A stretch of 64,000 nt of DNA from Streptococcus mitis subsp. hohhotensis (GCF_020089495.2 NZ_JAIRCA020000010.1:1-64000); one strand, 5' to 3'. Positions 48,783 to 59,841 are shown, counted from the stretch's first letter. Numbers and translations are program-made. The notes: generated by a model not told the origin, from the sequence alone.

Positions 48783-48788
48783 AAATTG

Positions 48789-48823
48789 ATAGACTAGACT
48801 GGAATTTATTCCAGTCTCTATCG
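48789..48823 (+). other. Hairpin between pdhD and lplA
   Basis: A strong stem ACTGGAAT / ATTCCAGT extended by GATAGA / TCTATC with bulge, but no T-run. More likely an mRNA stabiliser or processing site than a full terminator. Confidence 0.5.
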
Positions 48824-48837
48824 TATAAAGGGATATC

Positions 48838-49827
48838 ATGAAATATATTATCAATCATTCAAACGACACTGCTTTTAATATCGCCTTGGAAGAATATGCC
48901 TTTAAACACCTTTTGGATGAGGATCAAATCTTCCTACTTTGGATCAACAAGCCATCTATCATTGTTGGTCGTCACCAAAATACCATCGAAGAAATCAACC
49001 GTGATTATGTTCGAGAAAATGGTATTGAGGTGGTCCGCCGTATCAGTGGTGGTGGAGCTGTTTACCACGATTTAAATAACCTCAACTACACGATCATCTC
49101 CAAAGAAGATGAAAATAAGGCATTTGACTTCAAGAGCTTCTCAACTCCAGTTATCAATACTTTGGCTCAACTTGGGGTTAAAGCTGAGTTCACAGGCCGT
49201 AATGACTTAGAGATTGATGGAAAGAAATTCTGTGGCAATGCTCAAGCCTATATCAACGGTCGTATCATGCACCACGGTTGCTTGCTCTTTGACGTTGATT
49301 TGTCAGTCCTTGCTAACGCCCTCAAGGTTTCAAAGGACAAATTTGAGTCAAAAGGTGTGAAATCCGTCCGTGCTCGTGTAACCAATATTGTCAATGAATT
49401 GCCAGAAAAAATCACGGTTGAAGAATTCCGTGATTTACTCTTGGAATACATGAAAAAAGAGTACCCAGAGATGACTGAATACGTTTTTTCTGAGGAACAA
49501 TTGGATGAAATCAATCGCATCAAGGATACTAAGTTTGGTACTTGGGACTGGAACTACGGTAAATCACCTGAATTTAACGTCCGTCGTGGAACAAAATTCA
49601 CTAGTGGTAAGGTTGAAGTTTTTGCTAATGTCGTCGAATCAAAAATCCAAGACATCAAGATTTATGGTGACTTCTTTGGTATCGAGGACGTTGTAGCTGT
49701 AGAAGATGTCCTTCGTGGAGTGAAATACGAACGCGAAGACGTCCTTAAAGCCCTAGAAACTATTGATATCACACGCTACTTTGCTGGTATTAGCCGCGAA
49801 GAAATCGCTGAAGCGGTAGTAGAGTAA
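48838..49827 (+). CDS. lplA: Lipoate-protein ligase
   Basis: A 329-residue ligase that attaches lipoate to the lipoyl domain of the neighbouring E3. The N-terminal half has RRISGGGAVYHDLNNLNYT (lipoate-binding), GRNDLEIDGKKFCGNAQ, and the catalytic lysine region; the C-terminal accessory domain has WDWNYGKSPEF. Last gene of the pdh operon, which fits since the complex depends on scavenged lipoate. Confidence 0.95.
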   Translation: MKYIINHSNDTAFNIALEEYAFKHLLDEDQIFLLWINKPSIIVGRHQNTIEEINRDYVRENGIEVVRRISGGGAVYHDLNNLNYTIISKEDENKAFDFKSFSTPVINTLAQLGVKAEFTGRNDLEIDGKKFCGNAQAYINGRIMHHGCLLFDVDLSVLANALKVSKDKFESKGVKSVRARVTNIVNELPEKITVEEFRDLLLEYMKKEYPEMTEYVFSEEQLDEINRIKDTKFGTWDWNYGKSPEFNVRRGTKFTSGKVEVFANVVESKIQDIKIYGDFFGIEDVVAVEDVLRGVKYEREDVLKALETIDITRYFAGISREEIAEAVVE

Positions 49828-50348
49828 AGAAAAGCTATTTGTTAGTCATTGTGGGTTGCAGAAAAGATATTATCTGGATAGGACAAGTCTTAAAACCTGC
49901 TGAACGAGAATCAAAAAGAACTCACTTCCAGTGCTTAATAAAAAAACTCGGAAGTTTGTTCTGAGTCAACTAAATACGACTATTTGCAATTGAATATAGA
50001 GATGAGAAGGTCAGTAGTAGATTGTCTGCAAGGTGACACAGACATGAGTTGTTTTTGATTTCCGCATAGTATTAACACCCCAAAAGACTATTATCTCTTA
50101 TAGTTGAACGATACCTCAAAAGTTAGATAGAGAAAATCTAATTTTTGGGGTATTTTGCAGTTCTTAATTTAGGCTTTTTTAGTATCAAAAGATGTTTCAT
50201 AAAATATGGACTCAACCTTTCAACTTAATCCTATTTATTACTTACTATCTCCAATAAAAGTGAAAAGGATGGAAAAAAGGTTGCATTTATGATATAATTT
50301 ATTTTAAAGACCTTATTAGAAATCTTGAAAGAGTATTAAAAACTTAGA
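49828..50348. other. Gap before murA: terminator, possible IS remnant, murA promoter
   Basis: No gene is supported in these 521 bases. A 17-bp stem (TACCTCAAAAGTTAGAT and its partner, 50112-50152) with a T-rich tail acts as a terminator. AACACCCCAAAA (50075-50086) repeats the inverse of its right arm and may be a relic of a mobile element end. TGaTATAAT (50290-50298) is the murA extended -10. Confidence 0.6.
50112..50156 (+). terminator. Strong stem-loop terminator before murA
   Basis: Arms 50112-50128 and 50136-50152 pair over 17 bp with two wobble pairs, followed by TTTTG. Confidence 0.75.
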
Positions 50349-51608
50349 ATGAGAAAAATTGTTATCAATGGTGGATTACCACTACAAGGTGAAATCACTA
50401 TTAGTGGTGCTAAAAATAGCGTTGTGGCCTTAATTCCAGCTATTATATTGGCTGATGATGTGGTGACTTTGGATTGCGTTCCAGATATTTCGGATGTAGC
50501 AAGTCTTGTCGAAATTATGGAATTGATGGGAGCTACTGTTAAGCGTTATGACGATGTCTTGGAGATTGATCCAAGAGGTGTTCAAAATATTCCAATGCCT
50601 TATGGTAAAATTAACAGTCTTCGTGCATCTTACTATTTTTATGGGAGCCTCTTAGGCCGTTTTGGTGAAGCGACAGTTGGTCTACCGGGAGGATGCGATC
50701 TAGGTCCTCGTCCGATCGACTTACACCTTAAGGCATTTGAAGCCATGGGTGCCACTGTTAGCTACGAGGGAGATAACATGAAGTTATCTGCTAAAGATAC
50801 AGGACTTCATGGTGCAAGTATTTACATGGACACGGTTAGTGTAGGGGCAACGATCAATACGATGATTGCTGCGGTTAAAGCGAATGGTCGTACTATTATT
50901 GAAAATGCAGCCCGTGAACCTGAAATTATTGATGTAGCTACCCTCTTGAATAATATGGGAGCCCATATCCGCGGTGCAGGAACTAATATCATCATTATTG
51001 ATGGTGTTGAAAGATTACATGGAACCCGTCATCAGGTGATTCCAGACCGTATCGAAGCTGGAACATATATTTCTTTAGCTGCTGCAGTCGGCAAGGGGAT
51101 TCGTATAAATAATGTTCTTTACGAACACCTAGAAGGATTTATTGCTAAGCTGGAAGAAATGGGAGTGAGAATGACTGTATCTGAAGACAGCATTTTTGTC
51201 GAAGAGCAGTCTAATTTGAAAGCAATCAATATTAAGACAGCTCCTTACCCAGGCTTTGCAACTGATTTGCAACAACCGATTACTCCACTTTTACTAAGAG
51301 CGAATGGTCGTGGTACAATTGTCGATACGATTTACGAAAAACGTGTAAATCATGTTTTTGAACTAGCAAAGATGGATGCGGACATTTCGACAACAAATGG
51401 TCATATTTTGTACACAGGTGGACGTGATTTGCGTGGGGCCAGTGTTAAAGCGACTGACCTACGAGCTGGGGCTGCACTAGTCATTGCTGGGCTTATGGCT
51501 GAAGGTAAAACTGAAATTACCAATATCGAGTTTATCTTACGTGGTTATTCTGATATTATTGAAAAATTACGTAATCTAGGAGCGGATATTACACTTGTTG
51601 AGGATTAA
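50349..51608 (+). CDS. murA: UDP-N-acetylglucosamine 1-carboxyvinyltransferase
   Basis: First committed step of peptidoglycan synthesis, adding enolpyruvate to UDP-GlcNAc. The 419-residue protein has Lys22 in SGAKNS and the fosfomycin-sensitive catalytic cysteine Cys116 in [11 protein letters not shown]. Streptococci carry two MurA paralogues (MurA1/MurA2, also MurZ); which one this is cannot be decided without comparison. The ATG at 50349 has a weak ribosome site (GAAAGAG). Confidence 0.95.
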   Translation: MRKIVINGGLPLQGEITISGAKNSVVALIPAIILADDVVTLDCVPDISDVASLVEIMELMGATVKRYDDVLEIDPRGVQNIPMPYGKINSLRASYYFYGSLLGRFGEATVGLPGGCDLGPRPIDLHLKAFEAMGATVSYEGDNMKLSAKDTGLHGASIYMDTVSVGATINTMIAAVKANGRTIIENAAREPEIIDVATLLNNMGAHIRGAGTNIIIIDGVERLHGTRHQVIPDRIEAGTYISLAAAVGKGIRINNVLYEHLEGFIAKLEEMGVRMTVSEDSIFVEEQSNLKAINIKTAPYPGFATDLQQPITPLLLRANGRGTIVDTIYEKRVNHVFELAKMDADISTTNGHILYTGGRDLRGASVKATDLRAGAALVIAGLMAEGKTEITNIEFILRGYSDIIEKLRNLGADITLVED

Positions 51609-51623
51609 ACCGTAGAGGTGTTT

Positions 51624-52175
51624 ATGAATATTTGGACCAAATTAGCAATGTTTTCTTTTTTTGAAACGGATCGCTTGTATTTGCGTCCTTTCTTTTTTAG
51701 TGATAGTCAAGACTTCCATGAGATAGCCTCAAATCCTGAAAATCTTCAATTTATTTTCCCAACTCAGGCAAGTCTGGAAGAAAGTCAATATGCATTAGCA
51801 AATTACTTTATGAAGTCCCCTTTGGGAGTGTGGGCAATTTGTGACCAGAAAACTGAAAAAATGATTGGTTCTGTTAAGTTTGAAAAGTTAGATGAAATTA
51901 AAAAAGAAGCAGAACTTGGCTATTTTTTGAGAAAAGATGCTTGGTCTCAAGGATTTATGACAGAGGTTGTTAGAAAAATTTGTCAACTTTCTTTTGAGGA
52001 ATTTGGTTTAAAACAATTGTCCATTATTACCCACCTTGAAAATGAAGCTAGCCAAAGAGTTGCTCTTAAGTCTGGATTTCGTTTGTTCCGTCAGTTTAAG
52101 GGAAGTGATCGCTACACAAGAAAAATGCGGGATTATCTTGAATTTCGGTATGTAAAAGGAGAATTCAATGAGTAA
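51624..52175 (+). CDS. GNAT family N-acetyltransferase (RimJ/RimL-like)
   Basis: A 183-residue acetyltransferase with FFETDRLYLRPFFFSDS at the N-terminus and the acetyl-CoA region ELGYFLRKDAWSQGFMTEVV. The overall look is the RimJ/RimL type that acetylates protein N-termini or small molecules; the substrate is unknown. The ATG at 51624 has GAGG 5 bases upstream. It overlaps spxR by 8 bases. Confidence 0.85.
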   Translation: MNIWTKLAMFSFFETDRLYLRPFFFSDSQDFHEIASNPENLQFIFPTQASLEESQYALANYFMKSPLGVWAICDQKTEKMIGSVKFEKLDEIKKEAELGYFLRKDAWSQGFMTEVVRKICQLSFEEFGLKQLSIITHLENEASQRVALKSGFRLFRQFKGSDRYTRKMRDYLEFRYVKGEFNE

Positions 52176-53445
52176 GCATCAGGAAATTCTAAGCTATTTG
52201 GAGGAATTACCAGTAGGTAAAAGGGTCAGTGTTCGTAGCATTTCCAACCATCTGGGAGTCAGTGATGGAACGGCCTATCGTGCTATCAAAGAAGCTGAAA
52301 ATCGTGGAATTGTGGAGACCCGCCCAAGAAGTGGTACTATCCGTGTTAAATCCCAGAAAGTTGCGATTGAAAGATTAACTTTTGCTGAAATTGCAGAAGT
52401 GACTTCTTCTGAGGTTTTGGCTGGGCAAGAAGGTTTAGAGAGAGAATTTAGTAAGTTTTCAATTGGTGCCATGACTGAACAAAATATCTTGTCTTACCTT
52501 CACGATGGGGGACTCTTGATTGTCGGAGACCGTACCCGTATCCAACTGTTAGCACTTGAAAATGAAAATGCTGTTCTTGTGACAGGAGGATTTCATGTTC
52601 ATGATGATGTGCTTAAACTGGCCAATCAAAAAGGAATTCCTGTTCTGAGAAGCAAGCATGATACTTTCACTGTCGCGACCATGATTAATAAAGCCTTGTC
52701 AAATGTTCAAATCAAGACTGATATTCTGACAGTTGAGAAACTTTATCGTCCGAGTCATGAGTATGGTTTTCTGAGAGAGACCGACACCGTTAAAGATTAT
52801 TTGGATTTGGTTCGTAAGAATCGTAGCAGTCGTTTCCCTGTTATCAATCAACATCAGGTCGTTGTTGGGGTTGTTACTATGAGAGATGCGGGTGATAAGT
52901 CACCAAGTACCACAATTGATAAGGTCATGTCTCGTAGTCTATTTTTAGTTGGATTATCGACAAATATTGCCAATGTGAGTCAACGGATGATTGCTGAAGA
53001 CTTTGAAATGGTACCGGTTGTCCGGAATAATCAAACCTTGCTTGGAGTTGTGACACGGCGAGATGTCATGGAGAAGATGAGTCGTTCTCAAGTTTCGGCT
53101 CTACCAACTTTTTCTGAGCAGATTGGTCAAAAACTCGCTTATCACCATGATGAAGTAGTGATTACAGTGGAACCCTTTATGCTTGAGAAAAACGGTGTTT
53201 TAGCTAACGGTGTATTGGCAGAGATACTGACTCATATGACCCAAGATTTAGTTGTGAATAGTGGTCGCAATCTCATCATCAAGCAAATGCTGATCTACTT
53301 TTTGCAGGCTGTTCAGATAGATGATATACTGCGCATTCAAGCACGCATTATCCACCATACTAGACGATCAGCTATTATTGATTACGATATTTATCATGGT
53401 CATCAGATTGTTTCAAAGGCAAATGTGACTGTTAAAATTAATTAG
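52168..53445 (+). CDS. spxR: CBS-HotDog domain transcription regulator SpxR
   Basis: A 425-residue regulator. N-terminal helix-turn-helix (SVRSISNHLGVSDGTAYRAIKEAE, read in parts, about 22-45), a DRTGG-like domain (about 70-180), two CBS modules (VITMRDAG-type seen as VVTMRDAGDK and VVTRRDVMEK, about 190-310), and a C-terminal HotDog fold. In pneumococcus SpxR activates the pyruvate oxidase gene spxB, which ties to energy state sensed by CBS domains. Confidence 0.9.
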   Translation: MSKHQEILSYLEELPVGKRVSVRSISNHLGVSDGTAYRAIKEAENRGIVETRPRSGTIRVKSQKVAIERLTFAEIAEVTSSEVLAGQEGLEREFSKFSIGAMTEQNILSYLHDGGLLIVGDRTRIQLLALENENAVLVTGGFHVHDDVLKLANQKGIPVLRSKHDTFTVATMINKALSNVQIKTDILTVEKLYRPSHEYGFLRETDTVKDYLDLVRKNRSSRFPVINQHQVVVGVVTMRDAGDKSPSTTIDKVMSRSLFLVGLSTNIANVSQRMIAEDFEMVPVVRNNQTLLGVVTRRDVMEKMSRSQVSALPTFSEQIGQKLAYHHDEVVITVEPFMLEKNGVLANGVLAEILTHMTQDLVVNSGRNLIIKQMLIYFLQAVQIDDILRIQARIIHHTRRSAIIDYDIYHGHQIVSKANVTVKIN

Positions 53446-53460
53446 AAACTAGGAGAAAAA

Positions 53461-54321
53461 ATGATAACATTAAAATCAGCTCGTGAAATCGAAGCTATGG
53501 ACAAGGCCGGTGATTTTTTAGCAAGTATCCATATTGGCTTGCGTGATTTGATTAAGCCAGGCGTAGATATGTGGGAAGTTGAAGAGTATGTCCGACGTCG
53601 TTGCAAGGAAGAAAATTTCCTTCCACTTCAGATTGGGGTTGACGGTGCCATGATGGACTATCCTTATGCTACCTGCTGCTCTCTTAACGATGAAGTAGCT
53701 CATGCCTTCCCTCGTCACTATATTTTGAAAGATGGTGATTTGCTCAAAGTTGATATGGTTTTGGGAGGTCCTATTGCTAAATCTGACCTGAATGTCTCAA
53801 AATTAAACTTCAACAATGTTGAGCAAATGAAGAAATACACTCAGAGCTATTCTGGTGGTCTTGCAGACTCATGTTGGGCTTATGCTGTAGGTACACCGTC
53901 CGAAGAAGTGAAAAACTTGATGGATGTAACCAAAGAAGCTATGTACAAGGGGATTGAGCAAGCTGTTGTTGGGAACCGTATCGGGGATATCGGTGCGGCT
54001 ATTCAAGAATACGCTGAAAGCCGTGGTTACGGTGTAGTGCGTGATTTGGTTGGTCATGGTGTTGGCCCAACTATGCACGAAGAACCAATGGTTCCTAACT
54101 ATGGTATTGCTGGTCGTGGACTCCGTCTTCGTGAAGGAATGGTCTTAACCATTGAACCGATGATTAATACAGGCGATTGGGAAATTGATACAGATATGAA
54201 GACTGGTTGGGCGCATAAGACCATTGACGGTGGCCTATCTTGTCAATATGAACACCAATTTGTCATTACTAAGGATGGTCCGGTAATCTTGACTAGCCAA
54301 GGTGAAGAAGGGACTTATTAA
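53461..54321 (+). CDS. map: Methionine aminopeptidase
   Basis: Type I Map of 286 residues, longer than the usual ~250 because of an insert around residues 100-140 seen in streptococci (LNVSKLNFNNVEQMKKYTQ region). Metal ligands are in LKVDMVLGG, GHGVGPTMHEEP and VLTIEPMI, with the last Glu in YEHQFVIT. It removes initiator methionine. Confidence 0.95.
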   Translation: MITLKSAREIEAMDKAGDFLASIHIGLRDLIKPGVDMWEVEEYVRRRCKEENFLPLQIGVDGAMMDYPYATCCSLNDEVAHAFPRHYILKDGDLLKVDMVLGGPIAKSDLNVSKLNFNNVEQMKKYTQSYSGGLADSCWAYAVGTPSEEVKNLMDVTKEAMYKGIEQAVVGNRIGDIGAAIQEYAESRGYGVVRDLVGHGVGPTMHEEPMVPNYGIAGRGLRLREGMVLTIEPMINTGDWEIDTDMKTGWAHKTIDGGLSCQYEHQFVITKDGPVILTSQGEEGTY

Positions 54322-54336
54322 AATAAGTAAAAGTAG

Positions 54337-54382
54337 ATTGAAGAAAAAGTGGCTCTTTGGACAATTTTCTTCAATTTTTTCT
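54337..54382 (+). terminator. Terminator after map
   Basis: ATTGAAGAAAA / TTTTCTTCAAT, perfect 11-bp stem with a T-run. The loop contains GGCTCTTTG. Confidence 0.88.
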
Positions 54383-54588
54383 TTTATCTATAGTGAAATG
54401 AAAAAACCGAACAATTTGATTGAGAAATTCAAATCAATTTCTAACAATGTTTTAGAAAACATAGTGTACTATTAAAGAGTTTATTCCATATAATATAATG
54501 ATAAAAACAGTTAACCGTAGCAAACTTGATACAAATTTTAATATTTATAGTACAATAGGTTTAAATTCTTAAGAAAGTTGGTTCTTTA
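54383..54588. other. AT-rich gap upstream of ccdA
   Basis: About 200 bases with no gene. TATAAT occurs at 54494-54499 within TCCATATAATATAATGATA, likely holding the ccdA promoter. No operator is recognised. Confidence 0.4.
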
Positions 54589-55296
54589 TTGGAAACGCTA
54601 GTATTTTCAATCTCCGTTTTTTTAGCAGGGGTCTTGTCCTTCTTTTCTCCCTGTATTTTTCCTCTTCTGCCAGTTTATGCTGGAATTTTATTGGATGATC
54701 AGGAAAGTGCAAAAAGCTTCTCCTTATTTGGAAGAAAAGTTGCCTGGTCAGGTTTGATTCGAACACTTTGCTTTATCGCAGGTATTTCACTCATTTTCTT
54801 TATTCTAGGATTTGGTGCTGGTTACTTTGGTAATATTCTCTATGCCAATTGGTTTCGCTATACCATGGGTACGATTATCATTATTTTGGGCCTTCACCAG
54901 ATGGAAATTTTTCATTTTAAAAAATTAGAGGTTCAAAAAAGCTTTACTTTTAAGAAATCGGAAGCCAATCGTTATTGGTCAGCCTTTTTACTCGGTATTA
55001 CCTTTAGCTTCGGTTGGACGCCTTGTATCGGTCCAGTTTTAAGTTCTGTTTTAGCGCTTGCGGCTTCTGGAGGCAATGGGGCTTGGCAAGGAGCTATTTA
55101 TACCTTGATTTACACTCTGGGGATGGCCATTCCTTTCTTGGTCTTGGCTCTAGCTTCAGGTGTAGTAATGCCTTATTTTAGTAAAATCAAGCGTCATATG
55201 ATGCTACTGAAGAAAATTGGTGGTTTCCTCATTATTTTAATGGGAATTTTGTTACTATTAGGACAAGTAAATGTTCTAGCTGGAATTTTTGAATAA
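54589..55296 (+). CDS. ccdA: CcdA family thiol-disulfide transporter
   Basis: A 235-residue membrane protein with about six helices. The two conserved cysteines are in FFSPCIFPLLPVYAG and GWTPCIGPVLSS. It moves reducing power across the membrane to the extracellular thioredoxin encoded next. The start is TTG, with AAGAAAG upstream; no better ATG is in frame. The pair is 11 bases apart. Confidence 0.9.
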   Translation: METLVFSISVFLAGVLSFFSPCIFPLLPVYAGILLDDQESAKSFSLFGRKVAWSGLIRTLCFIAGISLIFFILGFGAGYFGNILYANWFRYTMGTIIIILGLHQMEIFHFKKLEVQKSFTFKKSEANRYWSAFLLGITFSFGWTPCIGPVLSSVLALAASGGNGAWQGAIYTLIYTLGMAIPFLVLALASGVVMPYFSKIKRHMMLLKKIGGFLIILMGILLLLGQVNVLAGIFE

Positions 55297-55307
55297 AGGA
55301 GAAAAAG

Positions 55308-55865
55308 ATGAAAAAAGTAATGTTTGCTGGCTTAAGCCTCTTGTCATTAGTTGTATTGATGGCCTGTGGTGAGGAAGAAACTAAAAAGACTCAAGTAGCA
55401 CAACAGCCAAAACAACAAACGACTGTACAACAAATTGCTGTTGGAAAAGATGCTCCAGATTTTACCTTGCAATCTATGGACGGTAAAGAAGTTAAGTTAT
55501 CTGATTATAAGGGTAAAAAAGTCTATTTGAAGTTTTGGGCTTCCTGGTGTGGTCCATGTAAGAAAAGTATGCCAGAGTTGATGGAACTAGCGGCGAAACC
55601 AGATCGTGATTTCGAAATTCTTAGTGTCATTGCACCAGGAATTCAAGGTGAAAAAACCGTTGAGCAATTCCCACAATGGTTCCAAGATCAAGGTTATAAG
55701 GATATCCCAGTTCTTTATGACACAAAAGCAACCACATTCCAAGCTTATCAAATCCGAAGCATTCCTACAGAATACCTGATTGACAGTCAAGGAAAGATTG
55801 GAAAGATTCAATTTGGTGTTATCAGTAATGCGGATGCAGAAGCAGCATTTAAAGAAATGAACTAG
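55308..55865 (+). CDS. Extracellular thioredoxin-family lipoprotein (Etrx-type)
   Basis: A 185-residue lipoprotein. Signal peptide with lipobox LMAC (Cys20), then a thioredoxin/TlpA domain with the WASWCGPC active site (Cys81, Cys84) and the cis-proline SIPTEYL. Surface-anchored thioredoxins of this type reduce methionine sulfoxide reductase in pneumococcus (Etrx1/Etrx2); no msrAB is adjacent, which favours an Etrx2-like protein. Confidence 0.9.
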   Translation: MKKVMFAGLSLLSLVVLMACGEEETKKTQVAQQPKQQTTVQQIAVGKDAPDFTLQSMDGKEVKLSDYKGKKVYLKFWASWCGPCKKSMPELMELAAKPDRDFEILSVIAPGIQGEKTVEQFPQWFQDQGYKDIPVLYDTKATTFQAYQIRSIPTEYLIDSQGKIGKIQFGVISNADAEAAFKEMN

Positions 55866-55897
55866 AATAGATAAAGAGAATCTGATTATAAATTTCA

Positions 55898-55906
55898 TGG
55901 TATAAT
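55898..55906 (+). promoter_or_regulatory. Extended -10 promoter for the rRNA methyltransferase gene
   Basis: TGgTATAAT; no good -35. Confidence 0.55.
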
Positions 55907-55949
55907 AGATGGTAACCGTAACGTTGCCGTCTTTTTTGTCGGCCAATAG

Positions 55950-57383
<1,434 letters not shown>

Positions 57384-57495
57384 GTCTGGACCGCTGAGTG
57401 TGTGATTGTGAGCTTGAATCCTAAGTATGAACACAGGCAAATAGTAAGGTACTCTTTGAGTGAAAAAGTAAATTGTTTTTGGTGGAGCTAAAATA

Positions 57496-58113
57496 TTGAT
57501 AGAGAACAGACCAGAGTTTGATAAAATCACATCCTTTGATGAGTTTAATAAATACTATTGGTATCGTGATGAACTTTCACAACTATGTAAATCATTAGGA
57601 TTAGAATATAGAGGTACCAAACAAGAACTCAATCATATTATTGAGCAGTACTTTAAGGGGAATTTGATTAAAAAATCATCAACAAAAAGAAATAAGAAAC
57701 GAGTGGCAGCTATTGCCTTAGATACGCCCTTACTTGAATGTGGATTCTCCTTTAATGCAGACTTTAGAGAATATTTCTCAACTTTAACAGATGTTTCGCC
57801 ATTTAAATTTACTGCTGATATGGCTACAGCTTGGAGAAAAGTAAAAAGAGAAAATGATTTGAGTTTTACAATCCAAGATATGCTAAAAGTCTATTATGGA
57901 AATTCAGATTATGCTAAGTATGATCATTCGGTTTGTCAATGGAACCAATTTTTAAAGGATTTCTGTGCAGACGAAAATAGTCGTAACTACTCCAATAAAT
58001 TAAAAGTAGCTTCAACTCTTTGGAAAGAAGTTAGAAATTCAAGTAATGAAAAAAGTTATTCAAAGAATCTTTTGACTGAATATGCTGATAAAATAAAAGA
58101 GTATGATAAGTAG
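57496..58113 (+). CDS. SAP-domain protein, unknown function
   Basis: A 205-residue protein starting at TTG with GGTGGAG eight bases upstream. Residues 25-53 (YRDELSQLCKSLGLEYRGTKQELNHIIEQYF in parts) resemble a SAP DNA-binding motif. The rest has a DUF6434-like look (FSFNADFREYFS, FTADMATAWRKVK). Possible nucleic-acid binding; no known role. It lies between the rRNA methyltransferase and a decayed gene, a small accessory insertion. Confidence 0.7.
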   Translation: MIENRPEFDKITSFDEFNKYYWYRDELSQLCKSLGLEYRGTKQELNHIIEQYFKGNLIKKSSTKRNKKRVAAIALDTPLLECGFSFNADFREYFSTLTDVSPFKFTADMATAWRKVKRENDLSFTIQDMLKVYYGNSDYAKYDHSVCQWNQFLKDFCADENSRNYSNKLKVASTLWKEVRNSSNEKSYSKNLLTEYADKIKEYDK

Positions 58114-58360
58114 AAACTCCATCTCACTTGGTGGCGACAGTGATACTCTCGCAGCAATTACTGGCAGCATAGCAGAGGCAGCTTATGGTATTCCTGATTG
58201 GATTAAGGATAAGACCTACTCTTACTTGGATGAACACTTAAAGGATGTAGTTATGCGATGGGAAAATAAAAGTCTATTAATCTCCAGTACGTCAGATTTC
58301 TCTTTTCTGTATTTTCATTGTATAATAGGGGTATATTTAATTTCATATAATGAAATATAA
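58103..58360 (+). pseudogene. Remnant of an ADP-ribosylglycohydrolase gene (C-terminal piece)
   Basis: From about 58112 the frame reads NSISLGGDSDTLAA then ITGSIAEAAYGIP, the highly conserved C-terminal metal-binding block of DraG/ADP-ribosylglycohydrolases, and continues about 35 more residues to WENK. The N-terminal two thirds is missing; the SAP gene stands where it should be. Upstream ATG at 58103 lies inside the SAP gene end. A broken gene, not expected to make an active enzyme. Confidence 0.75.
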
Positions 58361-58391
58361 AGATTTCTAACGAATATTAAGGAGAAAATTA

Positions 58392-59273
58392 ATGAAAAAA
58401 GCAATGGTAATTATCAACCCTACTTCTGGTGGGGAAAAGGCTTTGGATTACAAAGAAAAGCTGGAGAATAAAGTCAAAGAATACTTTGATCGCGTGGAAA
58501 CCAAAATTACCGAAAAGGCGCTGGATGCAACAAATTTTGCTGAAGAAGCGTCTCGTGAGCAGTACGATGCAGTGGTTGTTTTTGGTGGAGATGGGACTGT
58601 TAATGAAGTCATTTCGGGTATTGCTGAGAGAGACTACATTCCTAAGTTAGGGATTATCCCAGGTGGGACGGGTAACCTCATTACAAAACTGTTGGAAATC
58701 AATCAAGACATTGATGGCGCAATTGATGAACTGGATTTTGATTTAACAAATAAGATTGATATCGGAAAAGCGAATGACAATTATTTTGGTTATATTTTTA
58801 GTATCGGTTCTCTGCCTGAGGCGATTCACAATGTGGAGATTGAGGACAAGACAAAATTCGGTATTTTAGCCTATGCTGTAAATACCATGAAGTCTGTCAT
58901 GACGGATCAGGTATTTAACATTAAAGTTGAAACAGAAAATGGAAATTATGTTGGTGAGGCTAGCCATGTTTTGGTTCTCTTGACAAATTACTTCGCTGAT
59001 AAGAAAATCTTTGAAGAAAACAAGGACGGCTATGCCAACATTTTGATTTTAAAAGATGCGTCTCTGTTCTCCAAATTATCCGTCATTCCTGATTTACTAA
59101 AAGGAGATGTTGTCGCAAATAATAATATCGAGTATATCAAAGCGCGTAATATTAAGATTTCTTCAGATAGTGAATTGGAGTCAGATGTTGATGGTGATAA
59201 ATCGGATAACCTACCTGTAGAAATCAAAGTTTTAGCTCAGCGAGTTGAAGTATTTTCAAAACCGAAAGAGTAG
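58392..59273 (+). CDS. Diacylglycerol kinase family lipid kinase
   Basis: A 293-residue YegS/DgkB-type kinase: MVIINPTSGGEKA at the N-terminus, the nucleotide motif VVFGGDGTVNEVISG (about residues 61-75), and GIIPGGTGNLITK. It phosphorylates diacylglycerol or a similar lipid at the inner membrane face, recycling it to phosphatidate. AAGGAGAAAA precedes the ATG. Confidence 0.88.
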   Translation: MKKAMVIINPTSGGEKALDYKEKLENKVKEYFDRVETKITEKALDATNFAEEASREQYDAVVVFGGDGTVNEVISGIAERDYIPKLGIIPGGTGNLITKLLEINQDIDGAIDELDFDLTNKIDIGKANDNYFGYIFSIGSLPEAIHNVEIEDKTKFGILAYAVNTMKSVMTDQVFNIKVETENGNYVGEASHVLVLLTNYFADKKIFEENKDGYANILILKDASLFSKLSVIPDLLKGDVVANNNIEYIKARNIKISSDSELESDVDGDKSDNLPVEIKVLAQRVEVFSKPKE

Positions 59274-59336
59274 AAGGTAAAAATTAGTTTATTATTCACC
59301 ACGAAATTAAGTTCTATATCAACGATTGGAGGAGGA

Positions 59337-59828
59337 ATGAATTCTCTATTTGATGAATTTCGAACAATTTGTTCTCATTTAAACCAAGTCGGAATCACTC
59401 CGACGCTCATGGGGTCTTTGGGGTTTGAATACCGATCAAATGAAGAATGGGGGCCGTCTGACATTGACATTCATGTGCCTGGTGATCCTAGAGGCTGGGA
59501 AGCACCCGATCATCTCAGAATTTATGAGTGGGACAAGATAATGAAAGTGATGAAACACTTAGGCTACGCCTTAATAGATATTCATGAGCATGAATTCCAA
59601 AAAGATGGTCTGAGTGTTGAATTCGGAAGTATCGATTCTTTACCTGATTTTGCAGGAGTTTCGGAATCGGATATAGAGCTGATTCATCTCGAAAACATCA
59701 CTTTTCGCGTTCCAAGTTTGGAACAGTTTTTAAGTATTTACAAGGCTTCTTCCCAAGATTCTTATCGAAATGAGCACAATAACAATAAGGATTTTAAAAA
59801 GATAGAGTGGCTGGAAAGACAGTTGTAA
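59337..59828 (+). CDS. Nucleotidyltransferase-like protein, unknown substrate
   Basis: A 163-residue protein with LMGSLGFEYRS...GPSDIDIHVPGD (about residues 23-52). The GS plus DID pattern fits the metal-binding core of the MNT/aminoglycoside-type nucleotidyltransferase fold, and VEFGSIDSLPDF could give the third acid. This is a motif-based reading with no recognised family. GGAGGAGGA abuts the ATG. A G-U rich terminator follows. Confidence 0.6.
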   Translation: MNSLFDEFRTICSHLNQVGITPTLMGSLGFEYRSNEEWGPSDIDIHVPGDPRGWEAPDHLRIYEWDKIMKVMKHLGYALIDIHEHEFQKDGLSVEFGSIDSLPDFAGVSESDIELIHLENITFRVPSLEQFLSIYKASSQDSYRNEHNNNKDFKKIEWLERQL

Positions 59829-59841
59829 ATCATCATTTGAA

